In this document: piece after piece, positions 13,188 to 25,718 of the stretch | How the letters are laid out: every line of letters begins with the position of its first letter | Position numbering within the stretch: position 1 is the first letter of the stretch | NCBI GenBank assembly: GCA_027604505.1 | Contig: JADIIX010000135.1 | Span: 1,105 to 62,550 of the forward strand | Source: Gonapodya sp. JEL0774 | Lineage: Eukaryota; Monoblepharomycota; Monoblepharidomycetes; Monoblepharidales; Gonapodyaceae | Direction: 5' to 3' | DNA: 61,446 bases | Program-made: the position numbers and the translations under genes | Notes under the pieces: model-generated | Databases searched by the model: none | What the model saw: the letters and a program-made list of their open reading frames with translations, nothing else | Told to the model about the DNA's origin: nothing

Positions 13188-13694
13188 CGCGAGGAGACAA
13201 TGGCTTCCGCAAGATGAGTAAGCGGTAGTGGAAGGCGGTATTCAATGAGAAGTTGTAGTTCTTGTTAGATGTCAAAGCGTTGCGGACTAAAGTCATTTTG
13301 AGGGGTGTGTCATAAGGTGCCCTCAATCCTTGGTATTTTTCGCCCGAAATGGGATAATAGGGAAGGCATTTTTGACTAGCGAAAGAAGAAACCAAATTCA
13401 ATCCCATAAAAGTGCTAGGACCATGGTAACTATGACTCGACTATTGCATTACTTCTCCGTGCCGCAATCCTAGTCTTGCGATGCAAAGAATTTGACGACT
13501 GCAATGGGAGTCACAATGGACTGAAGAGCCTTCACCGTTTACCAACCTGCTCTGGATTGAGGGTTCTCGATTGCGGAGCGCCAGATTCCAAGCACAACTG
13601 TGGGGGCTTTCACCCCAGCTCCTTCCCGGCTGCTTTCAGTTGCAGTTGTGTATCTGAAAGGCAGATTTTTTTTAACCAGCGTACTGGAGTCATT
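13188..13694. other. Shared divergent intergenic / promoter region
   Basis: About 500 bases separate the starts of two divergent genes (TTC12 paralogue on minus, ankyrin-SH3 gene on plus). A minus-strand open frame from ATG 13407 to 13078 encodes a basic peptide (AKKRHHAVQRIKQIFRQIQN) and overlaps the first exon of the paralogue in another frame. I could not assign it to a family. No clear core promoter element was recognised. Confidence 0.45.
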
Positions 13695-15696
13695 ATGACA
13701 TCAAGTCGGGAAGCTTCCTCCCTCCTTCTAATCGAAGCCGCGGAGTCTGGAAAACTGGACCTCCTTTCACTGGCGTTATCACAGGGGGCAAACCCCGATG
13801 CAAGGAAGAAGCTGAACTTGAAATGTGCCGTGAAAGTTGCCAGAACGTTGAAACGAACTTTATTGCGTTCAGATATTTTGGAGTCCAAAATTGAGGACAA
13901 GATTGAGCAGCGGGAGGATTCCGTCTTAGGGGAGAGTGCTCTATTACTTGCTGTGGTTCGAAGTGGACGAGCGGACGTCGTCAGTGCACTTCTCGTTGCT
14001 GGTGAGCAATACAACTGGAGCGACAATGTTCGCTTCACTTTCACACCAATCATCCCTAACGTCAATCAACAGGCGCTAACCCTGATCTTGTGTGTGAATG
14101 GCACGTCGCAAATTTTGCAAATGTGTGGACACCGACCGAATGGGACTCACGGTGGCAAAGGTCCTTCCGCTATTCTTCTGTTTTGGAAATCGCCCTCATG
14201 ACATCCGATCACGCGTTCAGCAAACCGGGTCCGATAGTCGAGCTCAACAGTCCCCGTGTCTGGCAAGACGTTTTGGACCGTTACTCGCTGGTTCCCGACG
14301 CGGACGTGGTTCAGGCGCTGCTGGACAAAGGTGCCCACGTTTCCACTCGGACACTTGAGCTTGCTCGGAATCTAAGAGATAATGGTGCACCCAACTTCCT
14401 CGAGATGTGTGAAAAGTACCGAGCGGCGCAAGAGCTCACACTGTCGTGTTTGAGCGCTTCCGATGAGGAGTTTTCCCGAATGCTTGCTTCTGCCAAGAGT
14501 GAATCACAGGGCCTCGCTGCCTCCCCCACAATGTCCACATCGACCCTTTACCTCCCCGACTCCATTCCGACTACTCCAGCAGTTCCTGTCTTCAGGGAAA
14601 CGGACCTCTCCTTACCCCGCCCCCCATTGTCCTATTCCTCCGTTCCTGCCCCCAGTTCACGCTCTCCAACAGCCCTCACACTTTCCAATTCCCATCTTCT
14701 CCGCACCATCGCCCCTCTTCGGTCGCAATTGCAATCTTTGGAATCGGAAAACCGCTCTCTTCGCGAGCAGCTTTCCTCCACCTCAACTCAGTTATCCTCG
14801 TCACAAAAGGACCTCTCGCAGGCCCTCTCTGAGCTTGCTGCATGTCGAGCGCAGCTGCACAAGACACAAGTGGAGCTGCAGGCTTCGCGTATCAGAGACA
14901 TCGAACAAGCCAAGCTCATCCGCTTGGCTCGTCCTGTGGTGTGTTGTGTACTGCAGTATGCACCTCATACTCGTGATGAGCTTGCCATGAGCATCGGAGA
15001 CAGAATTGCAGTGGAGGAGGTGTTTTCGGACAACTGGGCAAAGGTGAAAGATTCTTTGCGGGAACATGAGTGGGACCATTTTCTCTTTTGAACTTAACAT
15101 GGCCGATTTATTTGATTCAGGGGGAGAACCTTACAACACAGCTCGTGGGCGTCTTCCCCACTAACTTCACAACATCTCTACCGGAAACGTTTCCGCACAT
15201 GTCTATGAAATCCGCACTTTCAAACTCCCACCGTTCACCTTCAATGTACTATAGCTCCCCAGAAGGTGGTCCGGATTCCTCCATTGCCGATGTCGTGGGC
15301 CCCCCACCAAGCTCTGACTTTGAAGAAAGCAAGAAGCGGAACAGACTTGGTATTGATGATGACCCTGATGTGTGGGACCAGGTAGACGCGTCTCTCCCCG
15401 AATCCGCACATTCATGGCTCTTCGAAGAGCCAAATGTTTCTCCTACTTTCCTGCCTGCGCCACACCCAGGCCTCCACTCTGTCCCCGACTTTGCTTCTTC
15501 ATCGCAGCCTCAACCCACCGTTGGTGGCTTCCGACGTTCCCCGGTTTCGTCCACGAACTCTGTTCAGCCAAAAGCTGTACGATCCTCTTCTCTTCGCCGA
15601 GCACCATGGCGCCCAGAGGGTCATAATGCGTTGGGAACAACATTGGACGATCGGCACAGCGTCACCAGTGAGGGGTCTTTCGATACGGAGACTTAG
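13695..15696 (+). CDS. Ankyrin-repeat / coiled-coil / SH3 protein
   Basis: Three exons, 13695-14001, 14073-15043 and 15121-15696, join in frame at GT-AG sites to 1,854 bases (617 residues). The N-terminal 200 residues contain ankyrin-like units (ESALLLAVVRSGRADVVSAL then VAGGANPD, and DADVVQALLDKGAHVSTRTL). A Ser/Pro-rich linker follows. Residues about 312-388 are a heptad-like coiled coil (LRSQLQSLESENRSLREQL). Residues about 391-443 form an SH3 domain: ALYxY-like start (CCVLQYAPHTRDEL), the DRIAVEEVFSDNWAKG RT/n-Src part and GVFPTNF at the end. The SH3 domain is interrupted by the second intron, and the splice restores WAKGEN, which supports the model. The last 170 residues are acidic and Ser/Pro-rich. 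It is probably a cytoplasmic adaptor at cortical or membrane sites; this is inferred from domains only. Confidence 0.82.
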
Positions 15697-15813
15697 GCAG
15701 GACATGGTATATCATTTGTAAACGAGTACGTACGAAGTTCTGCAGATACCCTTTACAAAAGTCATTATATAGGGTCACCAATGCACTGTAAATTGCCATC
15801 AGTTACTGATATT

Positions 15814-18800
15814 CTACGAGTCTTTGTCGAGCCAGAGTTCTGGGACCCTCCCCACAAGCAGCGGATTTTGATAAGATTGGGATTGTGGATCCAACTCTGC
15901 CCCTAGATCGCTCTTCTTCACGGGAAGCACTGGATTCAGAACACCAGGAATGCGTTCCACTGGCGTCTGATAGGTACTGCGCGTCACAGTGTCAGGATTC
16001 GGGGTCACATTCAAACGACGCCAATCAAAACCCATTGCCAAGTATCGTTGTTTCGCCCTTCTGACCCTGTCCTCAACAATCTTTGCTCCCTCAATGCTGA
16101 CGTATCCCTCCCAAGGCTCCATGTATGTGCTCAAATAGTAACCCCAAAAGAGTACGATGCCAAGAAGCGGCAAGCAGAACATTGGAGAGGCGTAGTACCA
16201 CCCCTTGAATGACACACCTCCCATCATCACGATGATATGGATAATTTGACTGAAGATAACGCGCCGAGATATGAGGCCTGCATAACCGAAACTACCGTAT
16301 CCCGAACCTCGTGATACTGTATCCGGCATTCTAACGTAGAGGATGGTGTACCTAAAGATAAAGAAAATGAATGGCCATTACAAAATGATTCCCCGAGTTC
16401 TTCCACCAAGTAGACGCACTTGAAAGCGTAATAGTTAAACAGAAAGTAGAAAACCGCACACAAAACAACAACCGGCTGAATTTGCGAGTAGATGAGCGCA
16501 ATACCGTAGATGAGGACATTTGATGGCTGCAGCAGGAGTTGGTAAGCTCGAGCGCAACAAGAATACAACGTTGCCAACTGACAGTTCCAGAAGCGAGAAG
16601 TTGCCTAAGATATCCGGGCCAATTCATATCGGCTCGTGTTCGACGCGTTCTGAGTTCCGAATCGGAGAAGAGCTTCCGCAACCATACAATCAAGGCATCG
16701 GTATTAATTATTAGAGTCAATGGGATGCCGACAAGGGTGCTCTGGTTGATATCTGAATGAAAACGTGAGGAAACAACCAAAATGTTAGCAAATATTGGGT
16801 ACTCAAAAGGGCCCCCAACTATTCCTCACAATTGATATAAAACGGCGCAATATTCACAGCTGCATTAGCAAGAGTAACAGGAATGTTCTGAAAATTATTG
16901 TAAAGGGTTGATAAGGTATTCCAGATACTGTCTGTGAACAAGATGATCTATATGGACAAGAAGAATAAAACACGCAAACCAAAATGCAGCAAAAATAATG
17001 TCAAGAGACACCCACGAAAAAGACGTTCACAATCAGAAAGAAGTACATTTTGGTCCATACCCATAGTTCCACTTCTGGAACAGAGTGAAACCCTTGAAGA
17101 ACACTCAAAGCTAGAGATACGGCACGAATCAGGAAAGCAGATGTGCCTCAAATATACGATGAATCTTACTTCGAATTACCAATGGCAACAGTGCAAGGAT
17201 AACTTGCACAACTAGGGTTGGGATTACACCCTTTATGAACGAGCTCACAGTGGGGGAGAGTGCTTCAATGGAGGGTGCTAACGACGGTATCAAAAAGCTT
17301 ATCGATTCAAGTGACTATTTCATAAAGGGAGGGAATCGTCCAAAGATAAAAGTTCGGTAACTGGGTACCAATTGAGTCCTCACCAGCAGTGAAGCTAAGG
17401 CAGTGACGGCAACAGCGTACAGCAAGACAAGGGCGAGGAGTGCAACCCAAACAAAAACCTGCACTAAAAGTCGAGAGGTCCTGCTCGTTGCAATGTACGA
17501 TGTCAAATTGGGCCAGTGCTGCCAAAGTTGAAAATGATCAATGCCTCTGAGTATCCTGTGGTGTTGGCTGAAAAGCCCGACTTTCACTCACAAGGTCCAC
17601 AGGGTGTGGTGCGGTTGAAACTTTCACACGAGGAAACTGCGGATAGCGCGACATGATAGCTCTAGCAGCCATCGCCTAATTTATGAATGGAAAGGCCCAT
17701 GAGTTTGTTATTGCAGTTCGAATTTTGAGGAGGTACTAACAGCATGGCTGGCTTTTTCGAATGTCACAAAAGCGATTTCTGCATTCTGTAAAGCATTGTC
17801 TTCATCTTCATCTTCCGTATCGACAGGAGTGGCCGTAGTGGCGTCCCCTTGATGATGAGCACCAGCCTGTCTTGCGCTCGTGTCTATAATGAGTTCTTCC
17901 AATGACTCTTTGGGCGTTTTGTCAGTCAAATCTCCCGTCCATTCAAGACCAGAATGGATGCGAGTGGAATCGAGGTTTCCCGAAGTTGCACCATCGAGTC
18001 GTTCCGTTATCCGCCTCCGAAGACTCCTGACGATTTCATTCAGTTCTTTTAGCTCCCTCTCCTCTTCATCGATGATGTCCACCTTTTCTCCGCCAAAGCG
18101 AATAGCTCTTTTCGGTCTCACTGATCTCGCATCTTTGATTGTTCGAGAACTCTGTAACCCCAGCACACTCCATCGTTTTGATGTTCGAGCGTTTACTTGC
18201 CACCGCTTACGATCCTTTTCTAGGTTCCGGATAACATGATATCGTCGCTTAAGAGTAGCGGCCAGCTCTTTGACTCTCTTTCCCCTCGCTACCACAGTCA
18301 CGGCTCTGACATTTCCGAGATCAAGCACTTCCTCACACCACACTCGCAGTGCCTGTCGAACAGGGACCCCACTAATAGAAGCCGCTCGTAGTACGTGACT
18401 TGGTAAGCCCTCAATTTTAATCGTGCGAAGGTCTACCGAAGAGGCCCGGGGACTCAGAAGATGCAGCACCGGGCTCACATACACTGAAGGGTGAAAGGGT
18501 GCCGGGACTCTACCTCCATTACCGCCTACTTCTGTTTGCACTTGGTTTTGGTCGAACTCCACGTCTTCAAGCGAAAAACTTAGACCAGCGGCCATCCATG
18601 AACCCTTCGGAGTCTTTGCGCGCGACTCGTCGGCATCTCGTGCTCTATCTTGGAACCCCAACACGCGGTGCAGGGACGTCGCGACAGCCTCAAATGGATT
18701 GAAATCCAGCAATGCATCAAAGATATTTCGGATGGAAGCAGTAGATGAGAAATGAGGTCGACCGTCTCGATGAGAGAATCGACTTAAAAATTGTGGGGAC

Positions 18801-20877
18801 CCGTTTCCCTGTCTGGGCATGTCTTGGGCATTCAGTGTTTCACTGACACGAATTGCGTCTTCAGCTTTCACCGTCATGCTGTTCACGGACTCCAACAACT
18901 GGTCGTTGGTCGACTTCAAAGTTCGATCTCCTCCTGGAACAGGGCTGTAGTCACGACCTTCCGAGCCTCCGAAACTGACATTGTGACGCTTCCGCAGTCC
19001 ATTGTCCAAGGCCGGAGATGGACTCCGGTGACCCGCAAGGAGCACGTCTGTGACGGAAATGGATGCCGCTGATCCCGGACGCTCATTCTCGTCCCGGAGT
19101 CTTGATTCTGCTTCTAGCCAACCAGCTTCTCTGGCCCACTCCCCTTCACCGATTCCGCGTTCAATCACTTCAATTCGTGCCTTCACAGCTCTCATCCAAA
19201 ATCTGGTGAGACTGAACATGACAAAAAACTCAAAGACCCAAGTTAAGATCAAGTGCCCGATGAGAAGATTACTGTTTGCTGGAATGTTTTGAAAAGATAG
19301 ACTTGAGAGGGTGGCAATATCAAGACTAGTGGAATTGGAAGCAAGCGCGGCTTGAATGACGGCTTCGCCACCCGCTCGATTCAAGGGGGCAGCAATTACG
19401 AAACTCAATGCGCATAGAACAGCGAATATGAAGAAGGCGGAACGGAGGAAGAGGAGGTGCTGTGCAAGGTCGTGGAGGTCAACCAACACCAACGGGAGAA
19501 CACAACTCTCCTCAGTTCGAGAATCACTCACTATGTACGCATCCAAGCCAGCAGTACCAACTACCGCCTCGTCTGAAGATTCATGAAGTTGGCCCAAAGC
19601 ACGCCAAAACTGCCAGTTGGGAATGCGGTCTATCGGCTCGGACTGTTGGGCGTCCTGCTCACCACCCGGGGCGCGAGACTCAAGATTTGTGGTATTGATG
19701 CTCGTTGCAGATTGGGGGTCCAGGGTCAAAGAAGGAGATACAGGGCTCTGGGAAGCTCCACCAGCATGTGGGTAAAGCAGCGTCATGTCACCAGGAGATG
19801 GAGACGAGGTCCGAATATCCACAAAAGTTGACGTTGTTGTAAGAGCGGGGAGCGCCGCATCGTCATTCGGCAACTCCGATATGGTTACAATAGGTGCGAT
19901 ATTGACTGAAGCAGACTCATGGGTTCCAGGGTTGGTGCTCTCCGAATTCCTGTCTCTCAATTCCTCTTCATCCTCAATACTCCCAGCAATGGAGTCGGGC
20001 CGGTCCTCATCATCTTGGGTTGTCTCGGAGGAGACTGGATGGTCGGCGTCGCTGGGCCGGTCAGTTTTGGCCTGTCCAAGTCGGGACTTCAGGTCACGCT
20101 GTGCAGCAGTTATCCGACGAGCAAGCGCACTACCAAAGACGAGCGAGACCTTCGAGCCTTCGTTTGGGATGGGTTCTGTCGTGAGCGGAACATCATCTGG
20201 AGGAATGTCAATAGCCGAACCCGACGAGTCCACAGTCCTAGAGACGGCAGGAGAGTTATGTGTTGCTCCAGAAGGTTCCTCAAGAGAGCTAGCAGAGGCG
20301 ATTGCCGCGGAAGCGTTTGCTCCAGCATTGTTTGCAGCGGCAATTGCGCGCTGCTCCTTTCGAAGAAGCACCCTCAATTGGTAGGGCTCCCACGAGGAGC
20401 TGGAGCCAATCTCAGGTAGCTGACAAAGTTTGTTTGGGAGGTTGTATCGAGAAAAGGGATAGTCAGCGCGATTCAGATTGTAAGTCCGATTCGCAGTGTT
20501 CGAAAGATAATAGGGGCGAGGAGAGAACCATCGTCGCCAGCTTTTTCGCGGGCGAAGAACGATGAAGGTGATAAAAAAAATTCCGAAAAGAGAGGCATAC
20601 ACGGCAAGAGGAAGGCTGACGGACGTGGGAACCGTTGCTTATACGGAGAACGAACAAAGAGAAATAGTTGAGGGGACGGAGTGGATGAAAGCACGTAGAT
20701 CCCAGGAAATTGGAGCGGTGTCAGAACGGCGAATGGTTTGGATCCGAACAAATGTGATAAGAATGATGCGGAGACCAGGACGAGGAGAACAGAGGAGACT
20801 CCTCTGCAAACAAAGACTTGCAATGTAGTCACGCAAAACTCACGAAGAACAGCGCTGTCCAAAGGTTCATCCGACAT
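15814..20877 (-). CDS. CSC1/OSCA-like calcium-permeable channel (DUF221 family)
   Basis: A multi-exon minus-strand gene; ATG 20877 (MSDEPLDSAV), stop at 15814-15816. It belongs to the CSC1/OSCA/TMEM63 family of osmo- or mechanosensitive cation channels. In order: first membrane segment (LPLAVYASLFGIFFITFIVL); a long insertion; GLDAYI followed after a short in-frame intron by LLFLRSAFFIFAVLCAL; another membrane segment (LIGHLILTWVFEFFVMFSL); the cytosolic ferredoxin/RRM-like region (VRAVTVVARGKRVKELAATL ... AEIAFVTFEKASHA). Then come the multi-TM core (VWVALLALVLLYAVAVTALA and further helices between 17500 and 16200) and a cytosolic tail. The insertion between TM1 and TM2 is roughly 250-270 residues of Ser/Thr/Asp-rich sequence, much longer than in typical members, and may be regulatory. 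Borders of the first intron (about 20840-20630) and the TM-core exons are approximate. It probably resides in the plasma membrane or another cell membrane. Confidence 0.85.
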
Positions 20878-21519
20878 CGTGTGTGAACTTGCAGGATCTT
20901 CGATTGAGCCTGTACACGGCTGGGGGGATGATCCCGCTGCGTGGTGTAATCATGACTATCGCACTGAGTTGGCCCAGCATCATTATGTCGTCACGCGCTA
21001 TTTGTCTTATACAGCGCATCCTACACTACGTGTACATTATGTAAGACAATAGTGTGATTTACTGTGAAAAGTTTTGGTCCGACAATTCGAAGGTGGTCCA
21101 TAGCACAGCTATCCAATCGGATGCCCATTTACTATCTTTTCCGTTTCTTTTCTTTGATTTTACATGTTATTAAGGCGAATGCACTGGATGTGAGATCAGA
21201 CGCACCAAACACACACGAAGGGAAAGTGATCTGAAAAGCTCCCTTGTTTGATAGTACGTATAGCCATAATGAAGTCTGCCGGGAACGTTCCCCACAAGAC
21301 AAACCGTGGGAACGTAATGACACTTACACATTCTGTAAATTGTGCATTGGTTGAAACAATGTGATCAAGTGGGTGAAGTCCTCTCAAACTATCAAGTGCC
21401 GGGCTTCACTTTTCTCTAGGCGTGCTGAAGCAGATGACATGAACAATCCAACTTAAACTTGAAACTTTAACACTACAGCACTCGCTTCAGTCCCCCATAT
21501 TCAGTATCTTAGATGAAGC
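20878..21519. other. Intergenic, nothing recognised
   Basis: About 640 AT-richer bases lie between the 5' end of the CSC1-like gene and the 3' end of the next minus-strand gene. Short open frames occur on both strands but have no family resemblance or splice logic. The part next to 20878 should contain the CSC1-like promoter. Confidence 0.5.
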
Positions 21520-24500
21520 TCAAGAGCTTAAATGGGACTGCCTTCGAGTCTTGTTGAGCTCCCCAGTCAACCGGTTCCACGCAGCGGAATCCAAACTCTC
21601 ATCATGTACTGGTGCTTCGATGCCACTTCTCTTGATTCGAGCAAGCTCTCTTTGGAGACCAATCTTATACGCCCTTTCGACAGCGTCAGCCTGTACATGG
21701 ACAGAGTGTGTTGAAGGTATGAATACTGGAAGAAATGATTGATGGTAAATGAAGGGGATATCAAGACCAACCGAGCTAACACCTAACCTCACTTTCGCGA
21801 ATGCCCTCTCCTATGCCACTGAAAACACTCTTGTACGGGTCTCGAAACTCAGCACCGTCCTGTCCTTTCGTGGTGCTATGGGGTCTTGTCCGCGTTTCCG
21901 AAGTTATTATTTTGTGACTGCCGACGGCCGCTCGAGCATCTTCAACTTTGGCGGCAAATATCCTCCACCGCTTTGATTCCTTTTGCATCTCAGAATCTAA
22001 AAAGACACGCCACTTTGCCTGGGCAACGTCGTTGGTTTTGACCACCCTGTTCTCAAGTTCGTTCAATATCAGCGATGCCTCCTTGATATTGCCATACACA
22101 ATCCGCCCAACCTTAATTTCTGCATCCTCCAGTAGTTTCTGAGCATCCAGGCAGCCTCTCCACTCAGCTTCTCCCGAAGGAGATGCTCCTCTATTGTACC
22201 CCACGACAGAGCCTATTCCTTCCAGTACAGTCCACACAAGTTCTCCAAAAGCGTCAGATGAGAGAACTTGCTCTCCTGCATCTGTGAATCTCACATCTCG
22301 TTGGAAAGGGCCCTCGAGTCTCACGCGAACAGGAGCTTTTGGGATGCTGTTGGGCATCCGTACTGTCTCGGGCTGGTTCTCTGCAGCATATCGTTTCCCA
22401 CCGGGATGTAAGACACTAACACGCGTAACCCAGTCCGGGTAAGTAACGTCTGATTGCTGTTCAGCATTCTTTCTGCGGCGCGGTCGTGAATCGGTGATCG
22501 AATCGGAAAGGTCATCGAGCTCTGAATCATCGGAGTGACCGTTCTCGGGGTTCATAGGCTTCGAAGCTAGTGTCGGAGGAGGGGCTGGCGAAAACGACGG
22601 GTGAAATATATATTAAGATTGCGGGGAGGAACTTCGTCGCAATTACGTCGTGCGAACGTACACTCACTCGGTGGTTTGGGTTTGACTTGCGATTTCCACC
22701 AATAAATAATCGCTGCAGCTTTGCCGGTAGCAATTGCAATCTTTCTGAATCCTAGTTAGAGAGAAATTTGAGAGGGTAACAACGGAGTTTACTTGGTTGC
22801 GTATTCTTACGGTCAACACCAGCTCTTGCGATAGCCCATCTCCTCTCTTCTTCTTCGTCTTCTTCATCCTCCCTCGCCCACCTTCTCTCCGCATCTCTCC
22901 TCCGTCGATCCCTGTACTCCCTCTCGGCGACACTCTTGCGTCTGGCTTCTTGGAAATCAATTTTCCATTCTTCTGGAAACGAGATGAGAGACGATGAGCC
23001 GTTGGAATGCGAATGCCGAGCGACGAGGTGCATCAAGACATTTGAGTACGTGGACTGAAGGGACGACAGCGGAAATAACTTCACTCCGGATACTCTGTAC
23101 TGTGAATGTGTCGATGTTGATAGAGAAGGAGCGAAAATACACAGAAAATCGTTCGGCTACAAAGTTGATGGGAAGCAGGCACGGTTGTCGAAATAGTTTC
23201 TAACCAGTGACGCACAAACCCACCTGAGCCAGCTCTATTCCACCGTTAAGCTCCCAGAAGTTCCACCTCTCGACAACAACAGCCGTCAATATGGCTTGCA
23301 TAACTACGAGTAGTCTCCACTTTGGCGTCCCAAATCGCTCTCCACAACGTGGTGCGGTTCCGTCGACAATTTGATCAAAACACCAAACGTAATACTCGTG
23401 GGGCAAATCAGCAAGAAATCTGATGGGTAGCCCCGAGCATCGTCTACGAGAGGAGATTGAAGAGGGACCGGATACAGGGGCCGAAATTTCACAATTAGTA
23501 GCATCAACTTCCGACACAGGGTTCATCATGTTTTCGACTACCCATTCCACTGAGGGTTCTACCTCCGATGTTCCTGTTCGAACCATCTTCGCCAAGGTTC
23601 CAATAATTCCATCGGAAACTCGCATATATAGATCTCGAAGAATCGTTGGGATAGCCTCAAGAACCTCCGAATATGCCGAATCTAAAGTCCCGGACACATT
23701 TGTGATATTATAAACACGGGAAGAGTCCTGATCACCCTCTTCAGCAGACGGATTAAAAGCCGAGGGAATCGAGTTCATGAATGCTTGAGCGACACCGACC
23801 ACGAGAGTTGTACGAGCGAGAGACGATTCATGGAACAAAGGCACATGGGAGGTTGGGCGTGGTGGCCGATGAGGAGGTATTGCGGGAAACTCAAAATGTT
23901 CTGTCGGAAAGACTGTTTGACCAGCATGGGTGCTCGTGTGCGAGGTCAAAGGTGGAAGCATTGACAAATTCGGATCAAGATGATTCGTGGCGAACAGAAT
24001 TGGAAGGAGTGGGATGGTTATTCCCGCGGCGAATTGGAGCAACTCCCAAGGTGAGGCTTCAAATCTCTGTTGAAGATACCGTCTCCGGGATTTACGCGAG
24101 TCACCAAAACGGCTGAGATTGATTCGGAAATAGAAAAATGCCACCAGAGATTCGAGTAAGTGAACAAAGGCGTATGAATTGGAAAGGGGTGAGGTATATT
24201 CTCGGGATGAGAGAAAGTAAAAGCAGTACCGGAAGAAGGTGGTGCGAATGGTGGAGCGAACCGAGTGGGAGGAGAATAGATGAGTAAAGTTGGGCACAAA
24301 ATAAGGAGCCCTCGTGTCACGGTCGCCTGAGAGCAACATGAATGCCAATGAGTCCACGCCGCCTTCAACGAAGCTGCACCACTGATCCACAGTCGATGTT
24401 GTTTCAAGTTTACGATGTGGAATAAGCACAGCCTGCCATAAGACGAGGCGGAGTTCGCTAGGGAGCACGTTGAAAACGAGCGGTGAGCGCGAATCGTTCG

Positions 24501-25326
24501 AAGCTAGCGAGGCTTCGTTGTTATCGGACTGCAATACTCCGTTTCTAACGCTGAATGGCGAGATGCGTGAGCTTAGATCCGGCCAATTCGCAATAAGGTG
24601 GGCGAGAGCAGAAAAGCAGTGGGCTTTAATTGTTGTGTCGGTTGTGTCCACCGTGGGAGATCCGCCTGTACTCTTTTCAACCGAATGAGACGATATTCTT
24701 TGCAGTAAGGAAGTCTCGATCGCTGCTGAAAGCACGTTTGAGAGTTTTTCGAGAGCATCAACAGCCGACTGAGGGTTCCGCTTCGGCGAGAGGAGTTCGT
24801 CTTCTACCTTTTGAATGAGTGTTTGCTGACGGTAAAATTCTTGGGGCAAGCCATTCGGGATCTCGGCCCCTTGCTTGGTGCCTCGTTTCTGGTTGGTAGT
24901 TTCCTTCAATGCTCTGCGTATTGTCTTCACAACAGTTCCGCGAATGGCCAGAATCTGCCGGTTTCGAGATGCAAGAGCGACAGATTTGTCCGCCTCGGAC
25001 TCAATTCCTGCAAATTCGAAAGCGTGTGACAGGAAAGGCGGCATGGGGGGGGTTGGCGTGAGGAGGTATGCCAATGCATTGGACTTGCCGCTCCCGGCTA
25101 GAAGCTCTCCAACGAACGACAAGGGCTCTTCTGTAAAAAGCGACGGCACGTTGATCGCTGGAGAAACCATCACATTTGTGTCGGGTATTTCATTGGTTTT
25201 CGCAGCAAATGTAGTTTTGGAAGCACCGCTTCGTTCCCGTCTCGCGGACGTTGACGATACCAAATCAGCCACATCTCTGCCAGTTGCTGCCTGTCTTCTC
25301 CAGTTTCCAAAGAATCCTGCTGCCAT
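21520..25326 (-). CDS. Large protein of unrecognised family
   Basis: ATG 25326 opens a 2.1-kb exon that leaves coding at about 23220 (donor after GGIELAQ). Further exons follow: a short one ending in an extremely charged helix (RDRRRRDAERRWAREDEEDE, about 23055-22800); one encoding RKIAIATGKAAAIIYWWKSQ and a proline-rich hinge (about 22750-22670); one from about 22595 to 21785; and a last exon reading RAYKIGLQRELARI to the stop at 21520. About 1,150 residues in all. There is no domain I recognise. The first exon contains moderately hydrophobic helical stretches (WELLQFAAGITIPLLPILFA, KWRLLVVMQAILTAVVVERW) that could be membrane-associated but are not strong transmembrane predictions. A GSGKS string near residue 78 resembles a P-loop but lacks its context. 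Co-orientation with the flanking genes is the only context. Confidence 0.65.
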
Positions 25327-25718
25327 CAGCCTGATGTTGCGACAGAGAACACGAAGTGAGGGGTTTGCGAATGAGAAAACAGGTTTTGCGTATGATAGCT
25401 GTTAGAACGAGGGCTGCCCGATAATGAAGATGTATTGCCACCGCCCCATTCGGCATAACTGGATATTACGGACATAATTATATGCGCCCCATTCACCTGT
25501 ATACATTGGGGTGTCGGGTTCATCGGTACATGTCGAATGAGGTCGGGTTGATCTCCAGCATCCAGCAAAAGCATTCTTGAAACGCTCATTACATATATCG
25601 AGCCTTTATTTAGAAGGACGTACGATTCAGCGCACCAACATTTACAAGGACGTCCGGTTCATACCTCTATTTACAATTGTTTACCGAGGTAATGGAGATC
25701 CCGTTGCGGTCTGTTGCC
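25327..25718. other. Intergenic, nothing recognised
   Basis: About 390 bases lie between the start of the unrecognised large gene and the end of the first NO VEIN-like gene, both on the minus strand. No convincing coding or RNA feature was seen. Confidence 0.5.

Noticed and set aside
19450-19530. Extra segment VSDSRTEES ... in the CSC1-like protein
   Set aside because: It is flanked by gtgagt and cttgcacag and has a length divisible by three. Removing it restores the family-typical GLDAYI-LLFLRSAFF junction, so it is an in-frame intron.
25070-25110. GSGKS string in the unrecognised large gene, resembling a Walker A P-loop
   Set aside because: There is no preceding beta strand, no second glycine in the right place and no Walker B; it is likely coincidental.
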